Below, piece by piece: positions 44,528 to 53,829 of a stretch of 64,000 nt of DNA. Within the stretch, counting starts at the first letter, position 1, and the number at the start of each line of letters is the position of its first letter. A program made the position numbers and the translations under genes. This DNA comes from Nothophaeocryptopus gaeumannii (taxonomy: Eukaryota > Ascomycota > Dothideomycetes > Mycosphaerellales > Mycosphaerellaceae), in NCBI GenBank assembly GCA_031771865.1, contig JASISA010000010.1:62001-126000 (forward strand), in the 5' to 3' direction. The notes under the pieces were generated by a model. It saw only the letters and a program-made list of their open reading frames with translations. It did not search any database and had not been told where the DNA came from.

Positions 44528-44713
44528 TCAACGCCTCTCGCTGCTCTTCGCCCAGAAGCTCCTCAATGCTGTGGTTGCGACTACGCCGATTACGATGATG
44601 GTGACGGTCAATCGAACCTCCTTAAGAACATCTACAGTGGAGGAGTTGAATGAGAACGTGTGATGATGGTTTATAGCGCCGGAGTGTTGGGCGTTTAAGA
44701 GAAATGATTCCAT
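44528..44713 (-). CDS. Possible small single-pass membrane protein (61 aa)
   Basis: A 61-residue frame with ATG at 44713 in the gap between the lectin and prohibitin genes. Residues 33-50 (RLTVTIIVIGVVATTALRSF) form one strongly hydrophobic helix flanked by basic residues, and the C-terminus is basic (FWAKSSERR). The shape suits a small ER or mitochondrial membrane subunit, but I recognise no family. It could equally be a chance frame in 5' leader sequence, or the last exon of a longer gene. Weak call. Confidence 0.3.
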   Translation of the reverse strand: MESFLLNAQHSGAINHHHTFSFNSSTVDVLKEVRLTVTIIVIGVVATTALRSFWAKSSERR

Positions 44714-44946
44714 GTCAGACGCGACTCATATACATGATCGTTGGTCGTATGGCTATCGTGGCCTGTAAGGCTAAAGGTTGAGGCTCTCCCGCGGCGTCGG
44801 CCTTGGCATCATGAGGCGCCGACGACGAGCTCTTGTAGCCATCATCGAGACATCAAACATTCAACGCTTCCACCCACACCGAACGATACATTTGAAGCAG
44901 GTCGAAGGGATAATTGAAGAGCTTGGCAGAAGAGGAGGCCGTCAAC

Positions 44947-46049
44947 ATGTCCAACGATCCGAGGCAGATGTGGGAGGCGCTGCAGAAGAACATGCAGCGC
45001 GTCCAGCAGCAGGGTGCAAGGTACGACATGTATACGATTGGGGCGAGGAGAGTATACTGAGAGAATAACAGATTCGGCGGCGCAGGCGGTGGTGCTCCAG
45101 GTCCGCGAGGAGCTCTGACAGGTATTGGCGGACTGCTCTTGCTGGGTGGTGGTGTGTGGGCGTTCAACAACGCTCTGTTCAACGGTATGGCAAGCGCAAG
45201 AGCTGGGAGAGTTCTGCGGTGCTGATGAAACGAATAGTTGAGGGTGGTCACCGCGCCATCAAGTACACAAGAGTAGGCGGAGTTGGCAAGGAAATCTACA
45301 GCGAAGGAACACACCTCCGAGTGCCCTGGTTCGAGACACCCATCGACTACGACGTTCGCGCGAGACCACGAAACGTCGCCTCTCTTACCGGGACGAAGGA
45401 CTTGCAGATGGTCAACATCACATGCCGTGTTCTCTCGAGACCCAGAGTAGATGCTCTTCCGCAGATCTACAGAACTCTGGGGACAGACTACGATGAGAGA
45501 GTCCTTCCGAGCATTGTCAACGAAGTGCTCAAGAGCGTGGTCGCGCAATTCAATGCATCCCAACTCATCACACAGCGTGAGAACGTCAGCAGGCTCGTAC
45601 GAGACAACCTGGTCCGGAGAGCGGCGCGGTTCAACATCCTCCTTGACGACGTTTCACTGACGGTAAGTCTTCATACAAATCTGCGCAAATCTGCATACTG
45701 ACTGTAATCCCAGCATCTCGCCTTCTCTCCCGAATTCACAGCCGCAGTCGAAGCCAAGCAAGTTGCCCAACAAGAAGCCCAGCGCGCCGCATTCGTAGTC
45801 GACAAGGCACGACAAGAGAAGCAGGCCATGGTCGTTCGCGCGCAGGGTGAGGCTCGTTCCGCCGAGCTGATCGGTGATTCCATCAAGAAGAGCCGATCAT
45901 ACGTGGACCTGAGAGAACTCGAGAACGCGAGAAACATTGCCAGCATCTTGGAGAAGAGTCAGAACAAGGTGTACCTGGATACAGACGGCCTTGGTCTGAA
46001 CGTCACTCAAACAAGTGCGGAGAAGGCTGAGGGACGAAAGGCGAGGTAG
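44947..46049 (+). CDS. PHB2: Prohibitin-2
   Basis: Four exons, 44947-45020, 45072-45184, 45238-45662 and 45714-46049, with introns of 51-53 bp, encode 315 residues. The first exon (MSNDPRQMWEALQKNMQRVQ) and second (GIGGLLLLGGGVWAFNNALF) give the N-terminal anchor in the mitochondrial inner membrane. The SPFH domain begins VEGGHRAIKYTRVGGV and contains YSEGTHLRVPWFETP, PRNVASLTGTKDLQMVNIT, NEVLKSVVAQFNASQLITQR and, after the last intron, HLAFSPEFTAAVEAKQVAQQEAQRA in the coiled coil. Phb2 alternates with Phb1 in ring complexes that scaffold inner-membrane proteases and respiratory chain. All splice junctions keep frame; very secure. Confidence 0.95.
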
Positions 46050-46803
46050 GCCATGTGTTAAAAGGAAAGGGAACTGTATAAACACCAAAAAGATTGGAGC
46101 GTTGCATGAGATATCTCGAAAACAGGACTCTGCGCTGGACGGTGACGAGCGTTAGCTTACGCTTCGTATGTATACCAATACTACCCAACTTCTGACCACG
46201 ACGAGTACATCATCTCTGTCTTCCACACCGCTCACCAGTGGTGTCCTTCGGAGGTTTGTGAGGGTTCTTCCGGTGGAAATCTTTGCGAGAAGGAGGACTG
46301 TCCCAGGCCTTTGACACCAGAGGCTCAGAGGTTTTATCGAGCAGCCAGATAGACAGTCACGGACTTCAGAGTAGCCAGCTGGTATGTCATTGTCGTTACG
46401 GTCGAACCTCAATCAGATGAGCCTGCCAAGCGGAGTGGCGGAGAATCGTTCAGCCGACTCTCTAGAGATGAAGTCTCAGAAGCAGCCAGCGTAGAGCTTC
46501 TCACCCCAACGTCCAACCTCCCATCATCAGCGATCATTGGGCGCCAGCAGCATGCGAGTCACGCGTCAGATGTTAGTTCCATCAGACCGAGCCGGAATTG
46601 CTGATGTTAATGCTATAGACTAAACACTTACTACTGATAGCCGCTATCTTGCACAAGCTCTCCCGATAAGCAATGCGCGGTCTAGAATGCGCCAGCTGGT
46701 GCATGTAGGTCGAGGGTAGGCATACCTATTGCATCGCTTCCATTGATTCAACGTTCTTCACTCTAGCAATTGCGGCTTTGCTGGTCAGGATAACGACATC
46801 AAG
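46050..46803. other. Intergenic; contains a coding-like but ATG-less open stretch
   Basis: From about 46146 a plus-strand frame reads without ATG through YASYVYQYYPTSDHDEYIIS and a cysteine-rich piece (WCPSEVCEGSSGGNLCEKED), meets one TAG at 46350, then continues in the same frame through VELLTPTSNLPSSAIIGRQQ to a stop at 46600-46602. The composition resembles protein, but there is no start, no recognised family and no clear splice partner. It may be a dead gene remnant. The rest is promoter of the GST gene. Confidence 0.35.
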
Positions 46804-47501
46804 ATGCCGCTCCGACTGATATCCGCCACTCCATCCGCCTATGCCCGCATGAACCGGATCGCCTTGATGGAGAAAGGCGTGGCCTTCGAACTGGATGACG
46901 AAGTCCCTTGGAATTCGGACACCCAGACACCAGAATATAATCCTTTGGAGAAGCTACCTATTCTCATACTGGAAGATGGCTCCTCTATGTACGACAGTGT
47001 CCTGATTCAGGAATACATCGTACAGAAGTATGCCGGGCAAGGACCGAGACTCATGCCAGAGGGCGTGGAGGCCAGCTTTCTGGCGAAGCAGATTCAGGTG
47101 CTAGCTCAAGGACACATGGATGCTATGGCTCTGGTTTTCTTCGAGAGTTCAAGAGCGAACTCGAGCGCAGAGTGAGCGGCTTTACACTGAAGCGATATTC
47201 GCGTGCTGACCAAAACATCCGCAGGTGGAGTGCTCGTCAGAACCGCAAAGTAGACGGCGCCATAAAAGCCTACAGTGCTTATGTGAAAGCAGCAAAGGCT
47301 GACTTTCTGGTCGACAATACCTACTCCATAGCTGACATCGCAGCAGGCTGTGCGATCTGCTGGGTAGACTTCTTTGGTCTACGACCTGATTGGAGAGAAC
47401 AGTATCCGGAATTGGCGGCATGGTATGTAAGGATTGCCGAAAGCGAGAGCTTCAAGATGACCGTCCCGGTCATGTTTGATATGAAGGATAAGGTGGTTTG
47501 A
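46804..47501 (+). CDS. Glutathione S-transferase
   Basis: Exons 46804-47171 and 47225-47501 with a 53-bp intron (GTGAGC...CGCAG) give 214 residues; the splice turns an apparent stop after NSSAE into AEWSARQNRKVDG. The N-terminal thioredoxin-like domain has the catalytic-loop position at TPSAYARMNRIAL and the cis-proline site in NPLEKLPILILEDGSSMYDS, where the DS pair binds the gamma-glutamyl group. The all-helical C-terminal domain has NTYSIADIAAGCAICWVDF, the conserved N-capping box region. Soluble enzyme for conjugation of electrophiles or isomerisation. Its position beside the lactonase- and BVMO-like genes suggests, without proof, a role in the same catabolic or detoxifying locus. Confidence 0.88.
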
Positions 47502-47642
47502 GCTTGCCAATGGTAGGTCTTGTATGCCAAATCGCAATGAGGACATTGCTTGTCAGCCAGGTTTCTTCTCAGTCAGATGCTTCATTCAGTCAGTCGTGTG
47601 CCTCGATCTCAAAGGTGACACTCGGCAAAGGATCGAATGCAT

Positions 47643-48047
47643 CTATTCAGAGGTAGCCGAATCAGCATAACAGCTGATGATCGCAGAAGGCGACTCGTTC
47701 ACGGCAACCTCGACATGACTCTGAAGCATGTACGGTACTGGGACCTCATGCTGCCGGGCATGGTCTCCATTGCTGACTCCATTCGGCGGCGGCCTCGATG
47801 GGAGAGCTGCGGTGGAGGTATCACCATTGCCATTGGCCTTGTGCTTGGAACGCTTCGGGGTGCAGACCTCGCACTCCCTGCCGGAATTCCTACAGTACGA
47901 GCAGCTGCGCAGACCTTGCCGGCGCCGAGTCACTAAGTCGCATTTGATCTTTTTGGCATGGCATGTGGTACAGACATTCTCGGCTCGCCTTTTCCGCGGA
48001 TGGTGGACTGTTGCGTTGGACCACTTGTCCGAGATTGTGTCTGGCAT
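47643..48047 (-). CDS. Zn(II)2Cys6 DNA-binding stub
   Basis: A 134-residue frame with a binuclear zinc cluster near the N-terminus: CTTCHAKKIKCDLVTRRRQG, then CSYCRNSGRECEVC, six cysteines in the CX2CX6C ... CX2CX6C pattern with a basic flank (HHPRKRRAEN). The rest is a short low-complexity tail. Fungal regulators of this class usually exceed 400 residues with a middle homology region; here only about 140 bp remain before the convergent GST gene end, so no further exons fit. It is either a truncated regulator or a short DNA-binding protein. It is divergent from the metallo-beta-lactamase gene (377 bp between starts), the usual arrangement of a local regulator. Confidence 0.68.
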   Translation of the reverse strand: MPDTISDKWSNATVHHPRKRRAENVCTTCHAKKIKCDLVTRRRQGLRSCSYCRNSGRECEVCTPKRSKHKANGNGDTSTAALPSRPPPNGVSNGDHARQHEVPVPYMLQSHVEVAVNESPSAIISCYADSATSE

Positions 48048-48067
48048 GGCGATGGCGATGGCGATGG
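48046..48067 (+). repeat. ATGGCG hexanucleotide repeat
   Basis: About 3.7 tandem copies placed just upstream of the start codon of the Zn2Cys6 gene, in its 5' leader. Confidence 0.8.
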
Positions 48068-48424
48068 TAGGAGCCGCGTGGGTTCGACGAAGATGCCGAC
48101 TTTGAGGTCGCTAAGAGGTATCTAGCCGTGTGCTGCTGCGGCTGATGTCGAAGCGTTGCCTCGGCTATCCCCATTCAGGCAGGCGGATCCCCGCTTCAGG
48201 AGGAGAGGAGAGGAGAAGCAGCTCCTCCCGCAACCAAACATCAACATCGGTAATATGTTGTCCCGGAACTCATCACGACGGGCCGATGACATTTGGTGTT
48301 GGGACTGTGGGGCGCGTAGTCTCACGTGTATCGCAGCAGAATAGCCATCATTCAATGGACATTCCACTACGCCATGGGAGTCGACCGACATTGAAGCCAC
48401 AACAACACTTGCAACTGGAACCTG
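48048..48424. promoter_or_regulatory. Divergent promoter between Zn2Cys6 stub and metallo-beta-lactamase
   Basis: A 377-bp head-to-head region. CGG triplets are present, but I cannot define a paired CGG/CCG site with confidence. Confidence 0.35.
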
Positions 48425-49561
48425 ATGGCTTCGGACACTACGAGTGGGCTCGACATCCCCCCTGGAAAGACAGCAGTGTCTGTCAGTCTAATCAATCCAG
48501 TGAACTTCGGACCGGCCGACATCAAACGGTTCATGGACCCTCCAGTACCTGGTCTTGAGACATTCCGAAGCTGTCCATCAAATTGCTTCCCGCTCGAACA
48601 TCCATCTGGTCGAAAGGTAGTCTGGGATCTGGGAATCAGAAAAGACTACCAGAATCACGCTCCCAAGATCGCTAGTTACATACCAACCACCAATTATGAC
48701 ATCCAGGCGAAGAAGGATGTAGCAGACATCTTTCAAGAACATGGCGTGCATCTCAAAGATGTCGAGAGCGTCATCTGGAGCCATCATCACTGGTGGGTCA
48801 CTCGAGGTTACAGAGAATATGACTTGCCTTTGGCTCTCGGAATTTGTTGACACTCTGTCTGCAGGGATCATATTGGCGACCCCTCGACATTTCCGCATTC
48901 CACAGGTCTCGTAATTGGCCTTCGATTCAAAGACTTCATGCTTCCAGGTGCTCCTGCTAACCCAGACTTCACGGTTCTCGAGAACGACTATACCGGGAGG
49001 ATCCTGAGAGAAATCCAGTTCGACAGCGCGAATGGCCTGAAAACCGGCCGCTTTCCTGCATTCGACTACTTTGGCGACGGCTCATTTTATCTGCTCGATA
49101 GTCCAGGTCATGGTCCGTACAACTACAGACCTTGACACATTTGTGCTGCTTGGCGGAGATGTCTGCCATGACCGGACATTTTACGTCCTTCTTCGATGCT
49201 ACCATTACCAAAGGAAACCGAGCCTCATCCCTTCCATTCTGGCAGTAATGCGCCTTTCTGTTCTGGTCATTCTTTCGATGAACTTCAGCGTGACAGAGAA
49301 CGAGAGCCCACGGACACGCTGCACGATCCGACTTTTGGACACGATGTTCCACTTGCAATCCACACAATTAAGAAGTTACAGGAGCTTGATTGCGAAGATG
49401 ACATATTCGTCATCATCGCTCATGTTTCAACTGTAAGAGATCTTGTGGAGCATTTTCCGCAAAACCTCAATGCTTGGAAGCAGAAGGGCTGGGACAAACT
49501 AGCGCGGTGGGCATTTCTCAGGGATCTCGAAGTCTATTGGACACAAGCAGGCGTCTCATGA
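48425..49561 (+). pseudogene. Lactonase-type metallo-beta-lactamase with two lesions
   Basis: Exon 48425-48792 and, after a 72-bp intron (48793-48864), 48865-49561. The N-terminal half is well preserved: GRKVVWDLGIRKDYQ, then across the splice SHHHWDHIGD, the HxHxDH zinc motif of the superfamily, and FYLLDSPGH. There the expected segment with the next metal histidine (about 7-8 residues) is missing and the frame shifts (near 49113); VRTTTDLDTFVLLGGDVCHD continues in another frame, and a second shift near 49170-49184 returns to the original frame for MLPLPKETEPHPFH and the C-terminal 115 residues. The family includes N-acyl-homoserine-lactone-type lactonases and relatives in fungal clusters. 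As read it cannot make an active enzyme; a sequence error would need two faults. Confidence 0.75.
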
Positions 49562-49959
49562 TGTCTCCTTCATGTGATACATTAGCACCTACTAGTCCTG
49601 CTCTTTCCACCGTCACTCAATTTCATCAACTAGACAAGCCGCTTGTTACCAACATCCATCGGTTGATTTTCGGCACCTCCAAATCGTTCGGCATCTCCAA
49701 AGAGCGATGCCGAACCAAGCATTGCCGAGGTGAGTGAGCTGACTGCTGAGCTACCCTTGGTGTTGAGAATTGATCCGGATCGACTTCACGGGTATAGGCA
49801 GGGTTAGAGATAGGGCGATTGGTCATCATCAGCGTTAGCGTTGCTGGACATTGGCACAGGACCGAAGAAACACCAGTGAAACATCGAAAGTACGGTATCC
49901 ATCATCACTACTCGTCAGTGCAATAGGATTTCAAGAGGATAGTCTAGAATATCACCATC
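49562..49959. other. Intergenic between lactonase remnant and BVMO
   Basis: About 400 bp with no coding content seen; must contain the BVMO promoter. A short exon-like stretch near 49850-49950 does not join in frame. Confidence 0.4.
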
Positions 49960-51868
49960 ATGGGCAGCGTTGGAGAAGATACGCCAAAGTTCGACTACGA
50001 CGTCCTAGTTGTTGGAGCGGGTCTGAGCGGCATCTACACGTTATACCGATTGCAGCAAGCAGGACTTCGCTTCAAAGCTTTAGAAGAAGGGGCTGGAGAA
50101 GGTGGGACATGGTTCTGGTATGTGAACGACCCTATGCTCTTTCATCGAAAACAATTTCTGATATTCATTCTAGGAACACATATCCTGGCTGTAGATTCGA
50201 CTCTGAAAGCGTCACCTATGGCTTCACATTCTCAGAAGAAGTGCTCAATGAGTGGAATTGGAGCGAGACCTTCGCACCCGGCCACGAGACTTTGAAGTAT
50301 GCACAATATCTGACAGACAAGTTCGATCTTCGGAAGCATATGCAATTCAATACGAGGGTGGAGTCGGCACATTACCAGGAGGAGAGTCGATCGTGGCTAC
50401 TGAGAGATACCAATGGGAAACAATACAGGTATGCGAAAAGACTTGTCTCAAGTTTGCTATATGCTGACACGTACATAGCTCGCGATTCTTGATCACAGCC
50501 ATGGGCATCCTCTCACAGCCGACACTGCCTGCCATTGATGGTGTTGAGACGTTCAACGGCGAGGCCTTCCATAGTTCACGTTGGCCCAAAGAATGGTCCC
50601 TGAAGGGCAAGAGAGTCGGCATGTTACCTCATTCATTCATGTCCTATCAAGCTCGTGGCTAATCCCTGTCTCCTTGCACAGGTATAATTGGCACAGGCGC
50701 AACTGGCATCCAAATCATTCAAACAATCGTCAAGCCGGAATACGACTTAGGTTCCCTCACAGTCTTCCAACGAACACCCAATTGGTCTGCACCTCTACAC
50801 AACGAGAAGATTACTCCAGAGGCCATGAAAGATCTGAGACTGAGGTATCCCGAGATCTTCGAGCAATGTGCAACCTCCAGTGCCGGCTTTATACATTCCA
50901 TGGACATGCGCAAGACCTTGGAGGTACCCGAGGAAGAGCGACTCGCCTTTTGGGAGGAGCTTTATCTGCGGCCGGGCTTCGCGAAGTGGCTCGGTAACTT
51001 CGCAGATATCAACTTCGACAAAGAGGCAAATGCGGCGTTCAGCAAGTTCATCGCGGATAAGATTCGAGGACGAGTACATGACCAGGAGACGGCCGAAAAA
51101 TTGATACCGAGAAATCATGGTAAGTTTTCTTTAAAAACTCGAAGCAGGTGGGCTCAATGCTAACGTGTGACACAGGCTTCGGAACAAGGAGAGTTCCGCT
51201 AGAGACCTATTACTTCGAAGCATACAATGACCCCCGTGTCCGCCTCGTCGACGCCGAACACGAAGCACCCATCGAACGCGTCACAGAAAGCGGAATCCTC
51301 CTCAAGACCGGTGAGCACGTTGACCTGGACGTCCTCATCTACGCCACCGGCTTCGATGCCGTCACAGGCCCCCTCTCAGCCATCGACTGCCGCGGCCGGG
51401 ACGGCACTAAACTGACAGACGTCTGGTCAGAGGGACCTCGTACATTCCTGGGCCTCTTCGTGCGCAAGTTCCCAAACATGCTGATGGTTATGGGTCCACA
51501 TCAGGCGTTCGGCAATAATCCGAGGAGCATTGAGTTTGCGGTGAATTGGGTGACGAGTTTCATCAAGTGGTGTTTTGAGAATAATATTACGGAGGCGGAG
51601 TGTACGCAGAAGAAGGTTGATGAGTGGACAGAACATGTTCATGAATGTGCGAAAGGCATGCTCGCGAATGAGGTTGATTCCTGGATGTGAGTACACGAAC
51701 GTATTGACATATCATTTGATGCTAATCTGTCACAGGACTGGCGTAAACAAAAACGTCAAGACGAAGCAGAAGAGGGTCATTGCGAGATACAATGGTCCTG
51801 CGCCGGGATATAGGAAGCGGGCAAACGACGTTGCGGAGAGACATTATGAGGATTTGGATTTGTCGTAA
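49960..51868 (+). CDS. Baeyer-Villiger-type flavin monooxygenase
   Basis: Six exons: 49960-50117, 50174-50428, 50479-50618, 50682-51119, 51176-51686 and 51736-51868; 544 residues. Intron 3 (50619-50681) has a GC-AG donor; the others are GT-AG. The first Rossmann motif is VVGAGLSGIYTLY (FAD), followed by EEGAGEGGTWFWNTYPGCR, the usual GGTWxxNxYPGxR box. FNGEAFHSSRWPKEW matches the BVMO fingerprint FxGxxxHxxxWP, then VGIIGTGATGIQI binds NADPH, and DVLIYATGFDA is the C-terminal ATG motif. All motifs of a class B enzyme that inserts oxygen next to a ketone to form an ester or lactone are present. It lies between a lactonase-type gene and an ADH remnant, which fits one pathway. Confidence 0.9.
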
Positions 51869-51897
51869 GAGATAGCTGATGCAAATATGATGAGTTC

Positions 51898-52104
51898 CTA
51901 CGATGGAGACAACGCTACTCTCGCTTTGACCTTGCCATCGGACAGGTCTTTCAACCATCGAGGGAAGTCTTCCAATCGACCGTGCTCCACCTGTGGATGC
52001 AATCGCCCTTTTGCTATCATGTCCAGGACTTCCTTTAGATCTTGGACCTGCCCACCATAGGAGAAGATGATGCTCAAGCTCTTGCGAACACCAATCTTCA
52101 TGTG
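51898..52104 (-). pseudogene. C-terminal fragment of a zinc-type alcohol dehydrogenase
   Basis: About 65 residues, KIGVRKSLSIIFSYGGQVQD followed by LKEVLDMIAKGRLHPQVEHG and a terminal DGKVKARVALSP, are the last segment of a GroES/Rossmann alcohol dehydrogenase, ending with a normal stop. Nothing of the preceding ~280 residues is present: directly upstream the sequence switches to the monooxygenase remnant. A rearrangement has fused the two. The remnant is unrelated in sequence to the partial gene at 1-755 as far as I can judge by eye. Confidence 0.7.
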
Positions 52105-52947
52105 GACAGTACTATCATTCCGTGGCCACCTAGGCAGTTTGGTCCCATTATTATGAAATAGTTAGGGAAGCCGTCGACTCCAATAGACAAGTAAGACTCT
52201 GGCTCGTCTTCCCACTTGTCACGGAGATTGACGCCATGCTGGCCGATGAGAGGACATCGAGATCGGTGGGAGGTGTGGAAGCCAGTAGCTGCAATGATAA
52301 CATCGCATTCGAATTGCTCGCCGTCTGCAGTGATGATCCCGGTCTCGGTCACCCTCTCAATTGGGATCAAAAGGGAAGGCATAGATGTGAGAGGGAACGT
52401 CGCATTGTACCCCGGGATAGTCGTTTACAAGCCATGTGCCTCCTAGATCGCTCCGACGCTCGAATATGGTATGTTGGACTACACGTTGAAGCTCAGGAAA
52501 CCGAAGTTGAAACGTGTGGGCGATGAGAAGTCCAGAGAAGCCAGTTCCGATTGTGACGACTCGGATCTTGCGCGGAGTATAGGCGTATTCCAGGTTCCAA
52601 TGTATTGAATGATTTTGGCTGTCTCCGTCCTTGTATCGATTTGAAGTGGCGTATCCGTTGACTTGTTGCCTTTGCGCTGTTCGATACGGCGTTGTGTTGT
52701 GTCCGTTGAAAATTGGCACTTCGCCGTCTGCGACCTGCATTGGACAAGTCCCGCCCACGTAGCCGCTCATACCCTCGCGTGTCTCCGGATCTTTATCTCG
52801 CATTTCATCGGCCTCGGTCGATATATGAAAGCCATGAAATCTTGAAGTAGTGCCTCCTGGCTGTTCTGGATTCATGGTCAAAGTGCTGTCCAAGCCCACT
52901 GGCGTTCGCAGATCGGTACCGAGAACAGAATCACTGTCTCGTTTCAC
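52105..52947 (-). pseudogene. Flavin monooxygenase remnant with central deletion
   Basis: The 5' part (first ATG at 52875; open from 52947 through GTG) has ~95 polar residues and then VVTIGTGFSGLLIAHTFQL, GGTWLVNDYPGVQCDVPSHI, the FAD-binding N-terminus of a class B flavin monooxygenase. At about 52370 the frame changes and the next residues are PIERVTETGIITADGEQFEC, DVIIAATGF and PNYFIIMGPNCLGG, which belong ~300 residues further on. The NADPH-binding centre has been deleted, with a frameshift at the junction (within TTTTGATCCCAATTGAGAGG). It then ends against the ADH fragment. Dead gene; a second monooxygenase of the locus. Confidence 0.78.
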
Positions 52948-53384
52948 GTGGAATTCGTTGCATCAAAGGTTGTTGCTTTGTCCGTTTCGATTGTGAGGCC
53001 GAGTAGTGAGGTTCGCGATCTCGGTATTCGGCCGCTCCGGCTCGGCATGCTAAGTCGTAGCAGCGTAGCTTTGTACATCTTCTCGGCATCTTCATGCCTC
53101 CCTGCAAAATCGGTATTACTGTTTCTGGAGATCTTCATGCATGACTATCTGTTCTGTATCCCAGAGTCGCCAAACCGCCATCCGCATCCAATACTCGAGA
53201 AGCGCACGCCCTGGCACGCCACGACAATCACAAGACAATGATTATTGGCGATGCAAGCATGTGGTACATCGGTGCTATGCCGGGGCGAGGGAACCCAGTG
53301 AGCAGCTGAGAGGTATCTTTAAGCCGACAACATGACTAGGGTATGTTTTGTACCTTTGCACGCCACGGCGTCGACGCTAGATTT

Positions 53385-53440
53385 AGTCAAAAAGTGAGGC
53401 CGCTCCTAAGAACAGCTTGATATGGATTATATATTCAACT
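53385..53440 (+). repeat. Direct repeat, copy 1 (56 bp)
   Basis: Matches 53628-53683 with three differences, all transitions (for example GTGAGG versus GCGAGG, CTAAGA versus CTAGGA). Contains GAGGCCGCTCCTA-type sequence. The two copies are offset by 243 bp. Confidence 0.9.
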
Positions 53441-53627
53441 CACCCCCTGATCCGTAGGAAGGTGGACATACGCGGGTGACTGCTTTTTGCACGCTTGTTG
53501 CTCGCGTTGGCCGTGTTGCTTGCTTTCTCTAGGGACATCTCGTGCGTTCTTCCGTATAGATTTTACGCGATACTATAGCGCCAAAAGGCGCATACTCGGG
53601 AGCCGAAGCTAACCCGGGCTCATAACC

Positions 53628-53683
53628 AGTCAAAAAGCGAGGCCGCTCCTAGGAACAGCTTGATATGGATTATATGTTCAACT
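53628..53683 (+). repeat. Direct repeat, copy 2 (56 bp)
   Basis: Second copy of the repeat at 53385. Copy 1 has T or A where copy 2 has C or G, the direction RIP or cytosine deamination would give. Confidence 0.9.
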
Positions 53684-53829
53684 GATTTTCTTGGCGCGGC
53701 CTTTGCCGTGGTGAGTGTCGCGGCGGGCTCAACTGCTTTAATCGTCGAGAGGACCTCTCAACCAGAGTGGAAGAACCCATGTATCAGCAGAGGCATCAAC
53801 AGAGGAAGGACATCAACCAGGAGGCTACA

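Larger units (their letters stand above)
52948..53829. other. Intergenic with a direct repeat pair
   Basis: No gene seen. It holds two 56-bp direct repeats (listed separately) and an AT-richer section at 53400-53680. The MFS promoter is at the right end. Confidence 0.45.

Noticed and set aside
44853..45563. 236-codon minus-strand frame
   Set aside because: Antisense to PHB2 exons 1-3.
47161..47224. Apparent premature stop in the GST gene
   Set aside because: Explained by a 53-bp GT-AG intron that restores AEWSARQNRK in frame.
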